64,000 bases of DNA from Acidobacteria bacterium 28-1 (lineage in GTDB: Bacteria; Acidobacteriota; Blastocatellia; Pyrinomonadales; Pyrinomonadaceae), in the NCBI GenBank assembly GCA_002050365.1, contig MWYZ01000084.1, positions 1-64,000 on the forward strand. The letters run 5' to 3'. The translations under genes and the position numbers were made by a program. Shown piece by piece: positions 8,171-16,487 of this stretch (its first letter is position 1; every line of letters starts with the position of its first letter). A model generated the notes under the pieces. The model was not told where the DNA came from and searched no databases. It was given only the letters and a program-made list of their open reading frames with translations.

Positions 8171-9331
8171 ATGCGGCGCGACCAAAATTTTAACTTTTCA
8201 ACTTTTCAACGGTATTTCATCGCCGTTGCGGGAATCGTAATCACGATTGCAATCCTCGAATTTTTCCATTCCCGAATAAACTCAACCACTGTCGCATTTA
8301 TTTTTTTGACGATAGTTTTGTTCGTCGCTACTTTTCTCGGCAGAAATCCGGCTTTGCTCGTTTCGCTCGTCGCAATGCTGGGTTTCAACTATTTCTTTTT
8401 GCCGCCGGTGAGAACTTGGACAATTTCCGACCCGCAAAATCTGGTTGCTTGGGCAATGTTCACGATTGCGTCGATTATCGTCGGACAACTTTCGGCTTCC
8501 GTCAAACGCCGCGCCGAAGAAGCCGAAAAACAGAAAGACGAAATAAAAAATCTGTATGATGAATTGCAGACGGCTTTTGAAAAAGCTAGCGAAACCGAAG
8601 CCTTGCGCCGCAGTGAAAAGTTAAAAACCGCTCTGCTTGATGCGGTTACGCACGATTTGCGAACGCCTCTGACTTCGATTAAGGCTTCGATAACGACGCT
8701 GCTCGAAGATGAAAAAAACGGTGCGGAAAACTTTCGACTCGACAATGACAATCGGCGTGAATTTCTCGCCGTTATCAATGAAGAAACCGACCGATTGAAC
8801 GATTTTATTGAGGGAATGGTCGAACTCGCCAGAATCGAAGCGGGCGAACTCAACCTGCGTCAGACGTGGAGCGAAATTCCCGAAATTATTCAATCCGCCT
8901 TAAATCGCGCCGAACCTTTTTTGAAAGACTCGCACATCAAAATTTTGCTGGAAAAAGATTTGCCGCTCATCCGCGCTGATTCTAACCTGTTGGCAGAGGT
9001 ACTTTATAATCTGCTGGAAAATGCGGCGAAATATGCGCCGCCGAAAACAGTTATTGAAATTTCGGCGCACAAATCCGACAATGAAACAGTTGAGTTTGCT
9101 ATTACGGACGAAGGCAAAGGTGTTGCCGAAGATTTGCGCGAAAGGATTTTCGATAAATTTTTTCGCGTTAGCGATGCGAAAAAAGACGAACACGCGCCGA
9201 GCGGAACAGGTTTGGGATTGGCGATTGCGAAAGGTCTTGTTGAAGCACACAGCGGAAAAATTTTCGTAACCGACGGCGCAAACCAGACGGGAGCGAAGTT
9301 TATTTTTACTGTACCAATCGGCGATGAGTGA
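8171..9331 (+). CDS. KdpD-type sensor histidine kinase, DUF4118 plus kinase half
   Basis: 386 residues. Four hydrophobic segments (about 15-120) form the DUF4118 membrane domain of KdpD, including the NYFFLPPVRTW signature. A coiled linker follows, then HisKA with the phosphorylation site in TALLDAVTHDLRTPLTS, an N box (NLLENAAKYA), and G boxes (DEGKGV, GTGLGLAIAKGLVEAH). The cytoplasmic KdpD and USP domains that normally precede DUF4118 are missing; they are encoded separately at 16488-17669, so the sensor is split across the two ends of the locus. The gene overlaps kdpE by 8 bp, indicating translational coupling. Expected role: sensing potassium or turgor stress and phosphorylating KdpE. 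Confidence 0.9.
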   Translation: MRRDQNFNFSTFQRYFIAVAGIVITIAILEFFHSRINSTTVAFIFLTIVLFVATFLGRNPALLVSLVAMLGFNYFFLPPVRTWTISDPQNLVAWAMFTIASIIVGQLSASVKRRAEEAEKQKDEIKNLYDELQTAFEKASETEALRRSEKLKTALLDAVTHDLRTPLTSIKASITTLLEDEKNGAENFRLDNDNRREFLAVINEETDRLNDFIEGMVELARIEAGELNLRQTWSEIPEIIQSALNRAEPFLKDSHIKILLEKDLPLIRADSNLLAEVLYNLLENAAKYAPPKTVIEISAHKSDNETVEFAITDEGKGVAEDLRERIFDKFFRVSDAKKDEHAPSGTGLGLAIAKGLVEAHSGKIFVTDGANQTGAKFIFTVPIGDE

Positions 9332-9968
9332 AATACAAAAAATTTTAGTCGTGGACGACGAGCCGCAGATTCTGCGCGTTTTACGAATGAGTTTGAAGGC
9401 GCATCGGTTCGATGTTCGCACGGCTTCGGACGGTGAATCGGCGATTGATTTATTTAAGGATTGGTCACCCGATTTGATAATCACAGACCTTTCGATGCCT
9501 TTGATGAACGGCTTAGAGTTGTGCCGCGAAATAAGAAAAATCAGCGAAACGCCGATTATTGTTTTGTCGGTTAAAGGCGAAGAAAAAACCAAAGTCGAAG
9601 CATTAAACGCGGGCGCTGACGACTATATTACAAAGCCGTTCGGCATTGACGAACTGATGGCGCGAGTCCGCGCCACTTTGCGCCGCGTGCCAAACGAAAA
9701 AGCAAAAACCGAAACTAAAATCGAAGTCGGTGATTTTCTCGTTAATCTTGAAACGCATCAAATCCTTGTCAAGGATAAAGAAGTTCATCTCACGCCGAAA
9801 GAATTTGAATTGCTTGTCTATCTCGTAAAAAATCACGGCAAAGTTATCACGCATCGAACTCTGCTCGGCGCAATCTGGGGCGGAAATTTTACCGAACAAA
9901 CCGAATACTTGCGCGTCTTTTTGGGAAACCTGCGTAAAAAAATCGAGCCAAACCGCAGTATATATTGA
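9324..9968 (+). CDS. kdpE: response regulator KdpE, C-terminus cut by a frameshift
   Basis: 214 residues as read. The receiver domain is complete (VVDDEP acidic pair, phospho-Asp in PDLIITDLSMP, Lys in ITKPFG), followed by an OmpR/PhoB winged helix (LTPKEFELLVYLVKNHGKVITHRTLL, YLRVFLGNLRKKIEP). The frame then stops at TGA 9966-9968. The expected last wing is present in another frame from 9959 to a TAA at 10007-10009, reading YILTEPWVGYRF, the canonical KdpE ending. One base is therefore missing near 9957-9958. The loss removes the final beta-hairpin of the DNA-binding domain. It may be genuine decay or a sequence error. Confidence 0.9.
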   Translation: MSEIQKILVVDDEPQILRVLRMSLKAHRFDVRTASDGESAIDLFKDWSPDLIITDLSMPLMNGLELCREIRKISETPIIVLSVKGEEKTKVEALNAGADDYITKPFGIDELMARVRATLRRVPNEKAKTETKIEVGDFLVNLETHQILVKDKEVHLTPKEFELLVYLVKNHGKVITHRTLLGAIWGGNFTEQTEYLRVFLGNLRKKIEPNRSIY

Positions 9969-10096
9969 CCGAGCCCTGGGTCGGTTATCGTTTCAATCCT
10001 TCCCCATAAAATCTTTATGAACTTTTTATAAATTATTTACCTGACTTTTATATCGGCAGTCGTATTCTTTTTCTTGGTGAAATGAAGGAAAAGAAA

Positions 10097-10453
10097 ATGA
10101 CCAACAATTTATCGATTACAAAAGAGTTTCAACTATCAAATAGATTTGCCGTTGCTAAACCTGTCGAGCATAAAAGGTCTCAGACGGTTTGGCTAAATTT
10201 CGGCGCAGGTTTGGGTTTGGCGGGCGGTCTTTTGGCAGGCTTTGTCGGATTTTTTCTGACGGGTATGTCGTGGCTGCTGGGAAATGAAGTAGCGGCTTCG
10301 GGTATCGGACAAGCGGCGACTTGGTTGATTATCGCTATGCTTCCCCTGATGGCTTTCGGAGCGCATTGTCTCGACAAAATTGAGTGGATAAAAAAAGCCG
10401 AAAAAATCGAGTTTTACCGCCGACACGGATCAGTGAACAGGGATTGGCAATAA
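10097..10453 (+). CDS. small membrane protein of the Kdp locus
   Basis: 118 residues from ATG 10097, preferred over ATG 10082 because AAGGA at 10086-10090 is correctly placed for it. Two hydrophobic segments are visible (about residues 30-60, Gly-rich, and 70-95), with a basic C-terminus containing EWIKKAEKIEFYRRHG. I do not recognise the family. Its position between kdpE and the outer-membrane protein gene suggests co-expression with potassium transport, but no function can be assigned. Confidence 0.65.
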   Translation: MTNNLSITKEFQLSNRFAVAKPVEHKRSQTVWLNFGAGLGLAGGLLAGFVGFFLTGMSWLLGNEVAASGIGQAATWLIIAMLPLMAFGAHCLDKIEWIKKAEKIEFYRRHGSVNRDWQ

Positions 10454-10476
10454 GTTATTTTACAGACAGGAAAACA

Positions 10477-11187
10477 ATGAAAATTATTATTCGCAATTTC
10501 ACGTTTTTATTTTTTATTTTGGCGTTTGCCGCCGTCGCAAATGCACAACAGACGATTTTTAACGTGCCTTCGACGGATGTTTTGGACAAAGGCAAGGTTT
10601 ACGGCGAACTCGATGCGGCTTTTAAACCGAACAATCAGCGAGATGTGCAGCGGTTTTCGAGTTTTGTGCCGCGCGTGGTTGTCGGAGTCGGCGGAAATGT
10701 CGAAATTGGTTTGAATATTAATGGAAATATTCAGCCGGGTGCGGACGCGACGACGCTGGTGCCGACGGTTAAATACCGTTTTTATCAAAACGAGAAAAAC
10801 GATGTTGCCGTTGTCGCCGGAACGAATGTTTTTATCCCGGTTCGAAACCGCACTTACAACATCGGCAGTTATTCCTACGTCAACGCGAGCAAAACTTTCA
10901 ACGAGAAAACACGGCTCACGGCGGGCGGTTATTTCTATTCGAAAAACGTGGTTGCCACTAGCTCGCGCGGCGGAGCGCAATTTGGAGTTGAACACACGGT
11001 CAACAGCAAATTCATTGTCGCCGCCGATTATCTGACCGGCAAACACGCCAACGGTTATTTCACGCCCGGAGTTTTCTACAAACCAACGCCGAAAGTAACC
11101 GGCTATTTCGGTTACTCAATCGGCAACGATAACGCCCGCGGCGGCAACAATTTTTTCTTGTTTGAAATTGGTTACAACTTTAACTAA
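10477..11187 (+). CDS. outer-membrane beta-barrel protein of the Kdp locus
   Basis: 236 residues from ATG 10477; upstream in-frame starts lie inside the preceding gene. A signal peptide ends at ANAQQ. The mature part consists of alternating short strands typical of an outer-membrane barrel (GNVEIGLNINGNIQPG, TAGGYFYSKNVV, FLFEIGYNFN) and ends in an aromatic-containing final strand. It lies 23 nt downstream of the small membrane protein gene. Similar secreted proteins are found near kdp genes in other bacteria, so a porin-like role in potassium uptake is possible but is an inference. Confidence 0.75.
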   Translation: MKIIIRNFTFLFFILAFAAVANAQQTIFNVPSTDVLDKGKVYGELDAAFKPNNQRDVQRFSSFVPRVVVGVGGNVEIGLNINGNIQPGADATTLVPTVKYRFYQNEKNDVAVVAGTNVFIPVRNRTYNIGSYSYVNASKTFNEKTRLTAGGYFYSKNVVATSSRGGAQFGVEHTVNSKFIVAADYLTGKHANGYFTPGVFYKPTPKVTGYFGYSIGNDNARGGNNFFLFEIGYNFN

Positions 11188-11199
11188 CGAAGGAGAATA

Positions 11200-11283
11200 A
11201 TGTTCGAGTTAATTTTGGTTCTTGTGATTTTCGGAGGAATTTTTCTGGCACTCGCCTGTTTACTATTAAGACGGGAACGATAA
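11200..11283 (+). CDS. 27-residue membrane peptide upstream of kdpF
   Basis: ATG at 11200 preceded by a strong AGGAG site at 11191-11195. It encodes one transmembrane helix (FELILVLVIFGGIFLALACL) followed by a basic end, LLRRER. It resembles the small single-helix proteins of kdpFABC operons, but KdpF proper is the one at 11440. Too short for family assignment. Confidence 0.6.
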   Translation: MFELILVLVIFGGIFLALACLLLRRER

Positions 11284-11345
11284 TCGGAACGGCAGAATTA
11301 TTTTCTCTTCAAAGTGGCGCGGCATTGATTAGAGAGGTTATAAAA

Positions 11346-11450
11346 ATGTTGGATTTAATATTTATCGGAGCAATTCTGGGCTTCTTTCTGGCAGCACTGG
11401 CATACATGACAGGTTGCGAAAAATTAAAAGGAAAAGGAAATGAATCTTGA
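11346..11450 (+). CDS. 34-residue membrane peptide of kdp operons
   Basis: ATG at 11346. It is a single transmembrane helix starting MLDLIFIGAILGFFLAALAY and ending with a GCEKLKGKG cytoplasmic tail. Short proteins of this shape, with a Cys-Glu-(Lys/Arg)-Leu motif after the helix, commonly precede kdpF in other bacteria. It overlaps kdpF by 11 bp, which implies coupled translation. The biochemical role is unknown. Confidence 0.65.
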   Translation: MLDLIFIGAILGFFLAALAYMTGCEKLKGKGNES

Positions 11451-11529
11451 ATCAATTATCGGACTTCTGGCAGCCGTTTTACTGATGATTTATCTCGGTT
11501 ACGCTTTGCTGAGACCGGAAAAATTTTAA
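11440..11529 (+). CDS. kdpF: KdpF, small subunit of the Kdp potassium ATPase
   Basis: 29 residues, one transmembrane helix, ending YALLRPEKF, the characteristic KdpF tail. The ribosome site AAGGAAA lies inside the preceding gene. KdpF is a lipid-like stabilising peptide of the KdpFABC complex in the inner membrane. Its presence marks the start of the structural part of the operon. Confidence 0.88.
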   Translation: MNLESIIGLLAAVLLMIYLGYALLRPEKF

Positions 11530-11542
11530 GTAACGAATAACT

Positions 11543-11610
11543 AGTAGTGAAAGGTGAATAGTTTGGTTTAATACTCTTAACTATTCACCATTCGTTTTTC
11601 ACTATTCACT
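11543..11610. repeat. heptamer-type hairpin between kdpF and kdpA
   Basis: The left arm AGTGAAAGGTGAATAG pairs with CTATTCACC at 11581-11589. The right side continues as degenerate 7-bp units (TATTCAC, CATTCGT, TTTTCAC, TATTCAC). It sits immediately before the kdpA start and could attenuate expression. Confidence 0.75.
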
Positions 11611-11616
11611 AAAAAA

Positions 11617-13442
11617 ATGACTATTAATGGCTGGTTACAAATTTTACTTTTTTTTGCGCTGATTTTGCTCGTGACAAAACCGCTCGGTATGTTTATGACG
11701 CGGGTTTTCAGCGCGACCGCAATCTTTTATCGCCAATCCTGCGCCCCATTGAGCGACTGATTTATAAAGTCTGCGGCGTTGACGCGGAGCGCGAGATGCG
11801 CTGGACGGAATATGCGCTTTCAATCGTTTGGTATAGCGTCGTTTCGGGCATAATACTTTATTTGATTCAGCGTCTCCAAGGCGTTTTGCCGTTCAATCCA
11901 CAAGATTTGGCGGGCGTTGACGTTGCCGCAAATACAGGTTCGTCGTTTAACTCGGCGGTCTCTTTTATCACCAATACGAACTGGCAAAGTTACGTGCCGG
12001 AGGTGACGATGAGCTACCTGACACAGATGGCGGGTTTGTCTTATCACAACTTCGCTTCGGCAGCGACCGGAATTGCGATTGCGATTGCCTTCATGCGCGG
12101 AATCGTCCGTAAAGAATCTGACACTATCGGCAATTTTTGGGTGGATTTTGTCCGCGCCAATCTTTACGTTTTGCTTCCGTTTTGTTTAATCGGCGCGATG
12201 CTGCTCGTTTCGCAAGGCGTTGTTCAAAATTTCAACGCTTATGATTCGGCAACATTGGTTGATAAAACAATCTCGGTGGAAGTTGACAAAAAAGATGCCG
12301 ACGGGAACGTAATTACGGACGCGGACGGCGAGAATGTCAAAGAAACGAACGCCGTTACGACGCAAACCATCGCGCAAGGTCCGGTCGCTTCGCAGGAAGC
12401 AATCAAAATGTGGGGAACGAACGGCGGCGGATTCTTTAATGCAAACTCCGCGCATCCGTTTGAAAACCCGACACCTTTTTCAAATCTTTTGTAATTGTTT
12501 GCCATTTTTGCGATTTCCGCCGGATTAACCTATACGCTCGGACGAATGACCGGCTTGCAAAGGCACGGTTGGGCTGTTTTCGCAGCAATGTCGGTTCTAT
12601 TTTTCGTCGGAGTTTTCGTGACCTATTGGGCGGAAGCGCGCGGCAATCCGATGCTCGCAGGAGTTGACCAAACAGCAAGCGCAACCCAGTCGGGAGGCAA
12701 CTTTGAGGGTAAGGAAGTTCGCTTCGGCATTGCCAGTTCCGCATTGTTCGCGGTTGTAACGACCGATGCAAGCTGCGGCGCGGTCAACTCGATGCACGAT
12801 TCATACACGCCTTTGGGCGGAATGGTTCCGCTCGCCAATATGATGCTCGGCGAAGTCATCTTCGGCGGTGTCGGCGCAGGGCTTTACGGCATTTTGATTT
12901 TTGTCATTCTGTCGGTTTTCATCGCAGGTTTAATGGTCGGACGAACGCCCGAATATATGGGCAAAAGGATTGAAGCCTTCGACGTGCAGATGGCGACGCT
13001 GGTAATTTTGGTTTTTCCGCTCGTCGTCTTGGTGCTGACGGCGATTTCAGTTGTGTCGCCGGATTTCGGCACGTCGCAACTTAACAATCAAGGTCCGCAC
13101 GGTTTATCGGAAATTCTTTACGCCTATACTTCCGGCGCGGCGAACAACGGTTCGGCTTTTGCGGGAATTTCGGCGAACACGCTCTGGTATAACTCGACTA
13201 TCGGGATGGCGATGCTGCTTGGACGATTTTTTATCATCATTCCAGTGCTGGCGATTGCCGGAAACTTAGCCCGCAAAAAAGCCGTGCCGCCGTCACTTGG
13301 AACTTTTCCGGTGACGACACCGCTTTTCACATTGCTTTTAGTGAGCATCATTGTGATTGTTGGCGCATTGACGTTCTTTCCGGTGCTGAGCTTGGGTCCG
13401 ATTGTCGAGCATTTGTTAATGAATGCCGGACAAGCATTCTGA
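11617..13442 (+). pseudogene. kdpA: KdpA potassium-translocating subunit, frameshift plus nonsense codon
   Basis: Together the pieces encode about 608 residues, normal KdpA length. The first 32 codons (MTINGWLQILLFF... to VFS) run from ATG 11617. Homology then continues one frame over from 11712 (RDRNLLSPILRPIERLIY), as if one G was lost near 11713. A second lesion is TAA at 12492-12494 in NPTPFSNLL[14 protein letters not shown], where the frame continues uninterrupted; Gln or Glu is expected. The rest carries KdpA selectivity-filter-like segments ([40 protein letters not shown]) to the C-terminus LGPIVEHLL. KdpA is the channel-like potassium-binding subunit, so these lesions should abolish transport unless they are sequence errors. 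Confidence 0.88.
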
Positions 13443-13473
13443 TTTTGGATTTTAGATTTTGGATTTTGGATTG
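13441..13473 (+). repeat. heptamer array (GATTTTG) between kdpA and kdpB
   Basis: Four 7-bp units GATTTTG/GATTTTA plus a partial unit. The 33-bp array is identical, base for base, to the one at 53383-53415. Confidence 0.92.
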
Positions 13474-13516
13474 ATTTTATCGGACTTCAAAATTCCAAAA
13501 TAATTTTTATAAATTT

Positions 13517-15580
13517 ATGGCTGATACAGCAAAAACAATTTCGATTTGGGACGGGAAAATCATTCAGCGGGCGTTAGTTGATTCATTTGTTAAATTGAAT
13601 CCGCTCAAAATGATGAAAAATCCCGTGATGTTCGTCGTCGAAGTCGGTGCGCTTTTGACGACTTTGCAATTAATTCGCGGTGTTATTGCGCCAATTCCGG
13701 GTGTGACAAATTTCGGGTTTGAATTGCAAATTACTTTGTGGTTATGGTTCACGGTTTTGTTTGCCAATTTTGCCGAAGCGATGGCGGAAGGACGCGGCAA
13801 AGCGCAAGCTGACACACTCCGCAAAGCGAAAACCGAAACGACCGCGAATCGCATTTCGGCAAGCGGCAAAACTGAAACGGTTTCGGCAACCAAACTGCGA
13901 AAAGGCGATGTCGTCCTTGTTGTCGCGGGCGAATTTATACCGGGCGACGGCGAGATTGTTGAAGGCGTGGCATCGGTTGACGAATCGGCGATTACGGGCG
14001 AATCCGCTCCCGTCATCCGTGAGTCGGGCGGCGACCGTTCGGCAGTGACGGGCGGCACAAAAGTTTTGTCAGACCAAATTAAAGTCAAAATTACGTCAAA
14101 TACGGGCGAGACTTTTATTGACCGGATGATTGCTTTGGTGGAAGGCGCGGAACGCCAAAAAACGCCGAATGAAATCGCGCTCAACATTCTGCTCGCGGGT
14201 TTGACGATTATCTTTTTGCTCGCGGTCGTAACGCTCCAGCCGTTTGCGATTTATTCAAACGCGACGCAGACGCTTTTCGTTTTAATTTCGCTGCTCGTCT
14301 GCTTAATTCCGACGACAATTGGCGGATTGCTTTCGGCAATCGGTATTGCGGGAATGGACAGATTAATTCAGCATAATGTTTTGGCGATGTCGGGACGTGC
14401 CGTAGAAGCGGCGGGCGACGTAAACACTTTGCTTCTCGACAAAACCGGAACAATCACGCTCGGCAATCGTCAAGCCGCTGAATTTATTCCGCTCAAAGGC
14501 GATTCAAACGAAAGTTTGGCAGATGCGGCGCAGCTTTCTTCGCTGGCGGATGAAACGCCGGAAGGACGTTCAATCGTCGTGCTGGCGAAAGAAAAATACG
14601 GTTTGCGCGGGCGCGAAATCGCCGAACTTTCCGCCGGTGGAGCGACTGAGTTTATTCCGTTCACGGCGCAAACCAGAATGTCGGGCTTAAATCTCGACGG
14701 ACGCGAGATTCGCAAAGGCGCGGTTGACGCGATTGAAAAATACGTCGCGGCGGGCGGCACACAATCATCGGCGGAACTGCGCGAGATTACCGAACGAATC
14801 TCTAATGCGGGCGGAACGCCGCTCGTCGTCGCCGATAATCATAAACCGCTCGGCGTGATTTATTTAAAGGACATCGTGAAAGGCGGAATGAGCGAGCGTT
14901 TCAATCAACTCCGTCAGATGGGAATCAAAACCGTAATGATTACGGGCGATAATCCATTAACCGCCGCTTCGATTGCGCGAGAAGCAGGTGTTGACGACTT
15001 TCTGGCGGAAGCCACGCCAGAAGATAAAATGGCTTTAATTAAAAAGGAACAGGCGGCGGGCAAACTTGTCGCAATGACCGGCGACGGCACGAACGACGCG
15101 CCCGCGCTGGCGCAAGCCGATGTCGGCGTGGCGATGAACACCGGCACGCAAGCCGCCAAAGAAGCCGGAAACATGGTTGATTTAGACTCGAATCCGACCA
15201 AATTAATCGAAGTTGTTGAAATCGGCAAACAGCTCCTTATGACGCGCGGCGCGCTGACGACGTTCTCGATTGCCAACGACGTGGCGAAATACTTCGCCAT
15301 TATTCCGGCGATGTTTTTGCTCACTTTCCCGCAGCTTCAAGCCTTGAATGTGATGGGCTTGAAATCGCCCGAATCGGCGATTTTATCGGCGGTAATTTTT
15401 AACGCGTTCGTGATTATTTGTTTGATTCCGCTCGCCTTGCGCGGTGTAAGATATCGCCCGTTGAGCGCAGCAACATTGTTGCAAAGAAATTTACTGATTT
15501 ACGGTTTAGGCGGGCTGATTGTGCCGTTCATCGGAATCAAAATTATTGACGTGATTATCACGACTTTAGGATTGGCTTAA
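13517..15580 (+). CDS. kdpB: KdpB, catalytic P-type ATPase subunit
   Basis: 687 residues, normal length and apparently intact. P-type ATPase landmarks are in order: SAITGES actuator motif, the transmembrane [11 protein letters not shown] segment, the phosphorylation motif [13 protein letters not shown] with Asp308, the nucleotide-binding KGAVDAI region, ITGDNPLTA, and the hinge [22 protein letters not shown]. It hydrolyses ATP to drive potassium uptake with KdpA and KdpC. It lies 74 bp after kdpA and 4 bp before kdpC. Confidence 0.96.
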   Translation: MADTAKTISIWDGKIIQRALVDSFVKLNPLKMMKNPVMFVVEVGALLTTLQLIRGVIAPIPGVTNFGFELQITLWLWFTVLFANFAEAMAEGRGKAQADTLRKAKTETTANRISASGKTETVSATKLRKGDVVLVVAGEFIPGDGEIVEGVASVDESAITGESAPVIRESGGDRSAVTGGTKVLSDQIKVKITSNTGETFIDRMIALVEGAERQKTPNEIALNILLAGLTIIFLLAVVTLQPFAIYSNATQTLFVLISLLVCLIPTTIGGLLSAIGIAGMDRLIQHNVLAMSGRAVEAAGDVNTLLLDKTGTITLGNRQAAEFIPLKGDSNESLADAAQLSSLADETPEGRSIVVLAKEKYGLRGREIAELSAGGATEFIPFTAQTRMSGLNLDGREIRKGAVDAIEKYVAAGGTQSSAELREITERISNAGGTPLVVADNHKPLGVIYLKDIVKGGMSERFNQLRQMGIKTVMITGDNPLTAASIAREAGVDDFLAEATPEDKMALIKKEQAAGKLVAMTGDGTNDAPALAQADVGVAMNTGTQAAKEAGNMVDLDSNPTKLIEVVEIGKQLLMTRGALTTFSIANDVAKYFAIIPAMFLLTFPQLQALNVMGLKSPESAILSAVIFNAFVIICLIPLALRGVRYRPLSAATLLQRNLLIYGLGGLIVPFIGIKIIDVIITTLGLA

Positions 15581-15584
15581 TTTT

Positions 15585-16046
15585 ATGAAAAACTTTATTA
15601 CCGCAATTTTAATGACTTTGGTAACGACCGTTTTGCTCGGTTTGATTTATCCGCTGGTGGTAACGGGATTGGCGCATCAGGCGAACGGCTCGCTGATTAA
15701 AAATCAAGCCGGGGAAGTCGTCGGTTCGGAACTTGTCGGACAGCCTTTCGCTTTGCCCGATTACTTTCTTCCGCGACCGTCGGCGGCTGGCGCAGCCGGT
15801 TATGATGCGGGCGCGTCGAGCGGTTCAAATTTAGGTCCGACTTCGCAGAAACTGATTGACCGCGTGAAAGCCGACGTTGAAAAATATCAGGCGGAAAATC
15901 CTGGTAAACCGATTCCGGTTGATTTAGTAACGACGAGCGGCTCTGGACTCGACCCGCACATCTCGCCCGCCAACGCCGAATTTCAAGTTCCGCGTGTCGC
16001 CAAAGAGCGCGGTTTAGGTGAAGCGGATGTTCGGCTAGCTCCATAA
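15585..16046 (+). CDS. kdpC: KdpC, C-terminally truncated
   Basis: 153 residues against about 190 in the family. The N-terminal transmembrane helix ([20 protein letters not shown]), the [14 protein letters not shown] and YFLPRPSAA motifs and the [25 protein letters not shown] motif are all present. After GEADVRLAP the frame stops. The usual last 30 or so residues, which end in a LGEPRVNVL-like motif, are missing, and the DNA switches at about 16035-16046 to a kdpA fragment. KdpC stabilises ATP binding by KdpB; whether this form works is unclear. Confidence 0.88.
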   Translation: MKNFITAILMTLVTTVLLGLIYPLVVTGLAHQANGSLIKNQAGEVVGSELVGQPFALPDYFLPRPSAAGAAGYDAGASSGSNLGPTSQKLIDRVKADVEKYQAENPGKPIPVDLVTTSGSGLDPHISPANAEFQVPRVAKERGLGEADVRLAP

Positions 16047-16456
16047 AAACCGCGCCACTGGTGATTTTGTCGCTGACGGCTTTGGCTCTGGTAACTTCCG
16101 GCGGACTTGCAGGTTTAACGACCAATGACGGAGCGCACGGTTTCACCGAAATTCTTTACGCCTACACTTCCGCATTTGCCAATAACGGGCAAAATTTTGC
16201 CGGACTTTCAGCGAACAGCATTTTTTATAATCTGACGACGGCGATTGCGATGGTTGTCGGACGATTCGGCTTGGCGATTCCGGCGTTGGCTTTAGCCGGA
16301 CTGTTTGCCGCGCAAGGTCGTCGTCCCGTAACGCTCGGAACTTTGCCGACCGACGGTATCGAGTTCGGAGTTTTGCTCGGCTCGACGGCTTTGATTGTCG
16401 GCGGCTTGAGTTTTTTTCCGGCTCTCGCGCTCGGCGCGATTTTGGAGCATTGTTAA
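16046..16456 (+). pseudogene. C-terminal fragment of a second, divergent kdpA
   Basis: One frame from 16046 reads [20 protein letters not shown], then [20 protein letters not shown] and ends LGAILEHC. It aligns with the last quarter of KdpA (compare [17 protein letters not shown] in the resident kdpA), but the sequences differ too much for a recent tandem duplication. The nominal GTG start at 16061 is inside a membrane segment, and no ribosome site is evident. It looks like a remnant of another kdp operon joined to the broken end of kdpC. Confidence 0.82.
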
Positions 16457-16487
16457 TGGTGCGATAAACATCTGAGGTTGTAAATTA

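Noticed and set aside
12492-12494. Programmed stop-codon readthrough or recoding in kdpA
   Set aside because: No special signal surrounds the TAA, other genes use TAA as a normal stop, and kdpA is already frameshifted upstream; simple decay or a sequence error is more likely.
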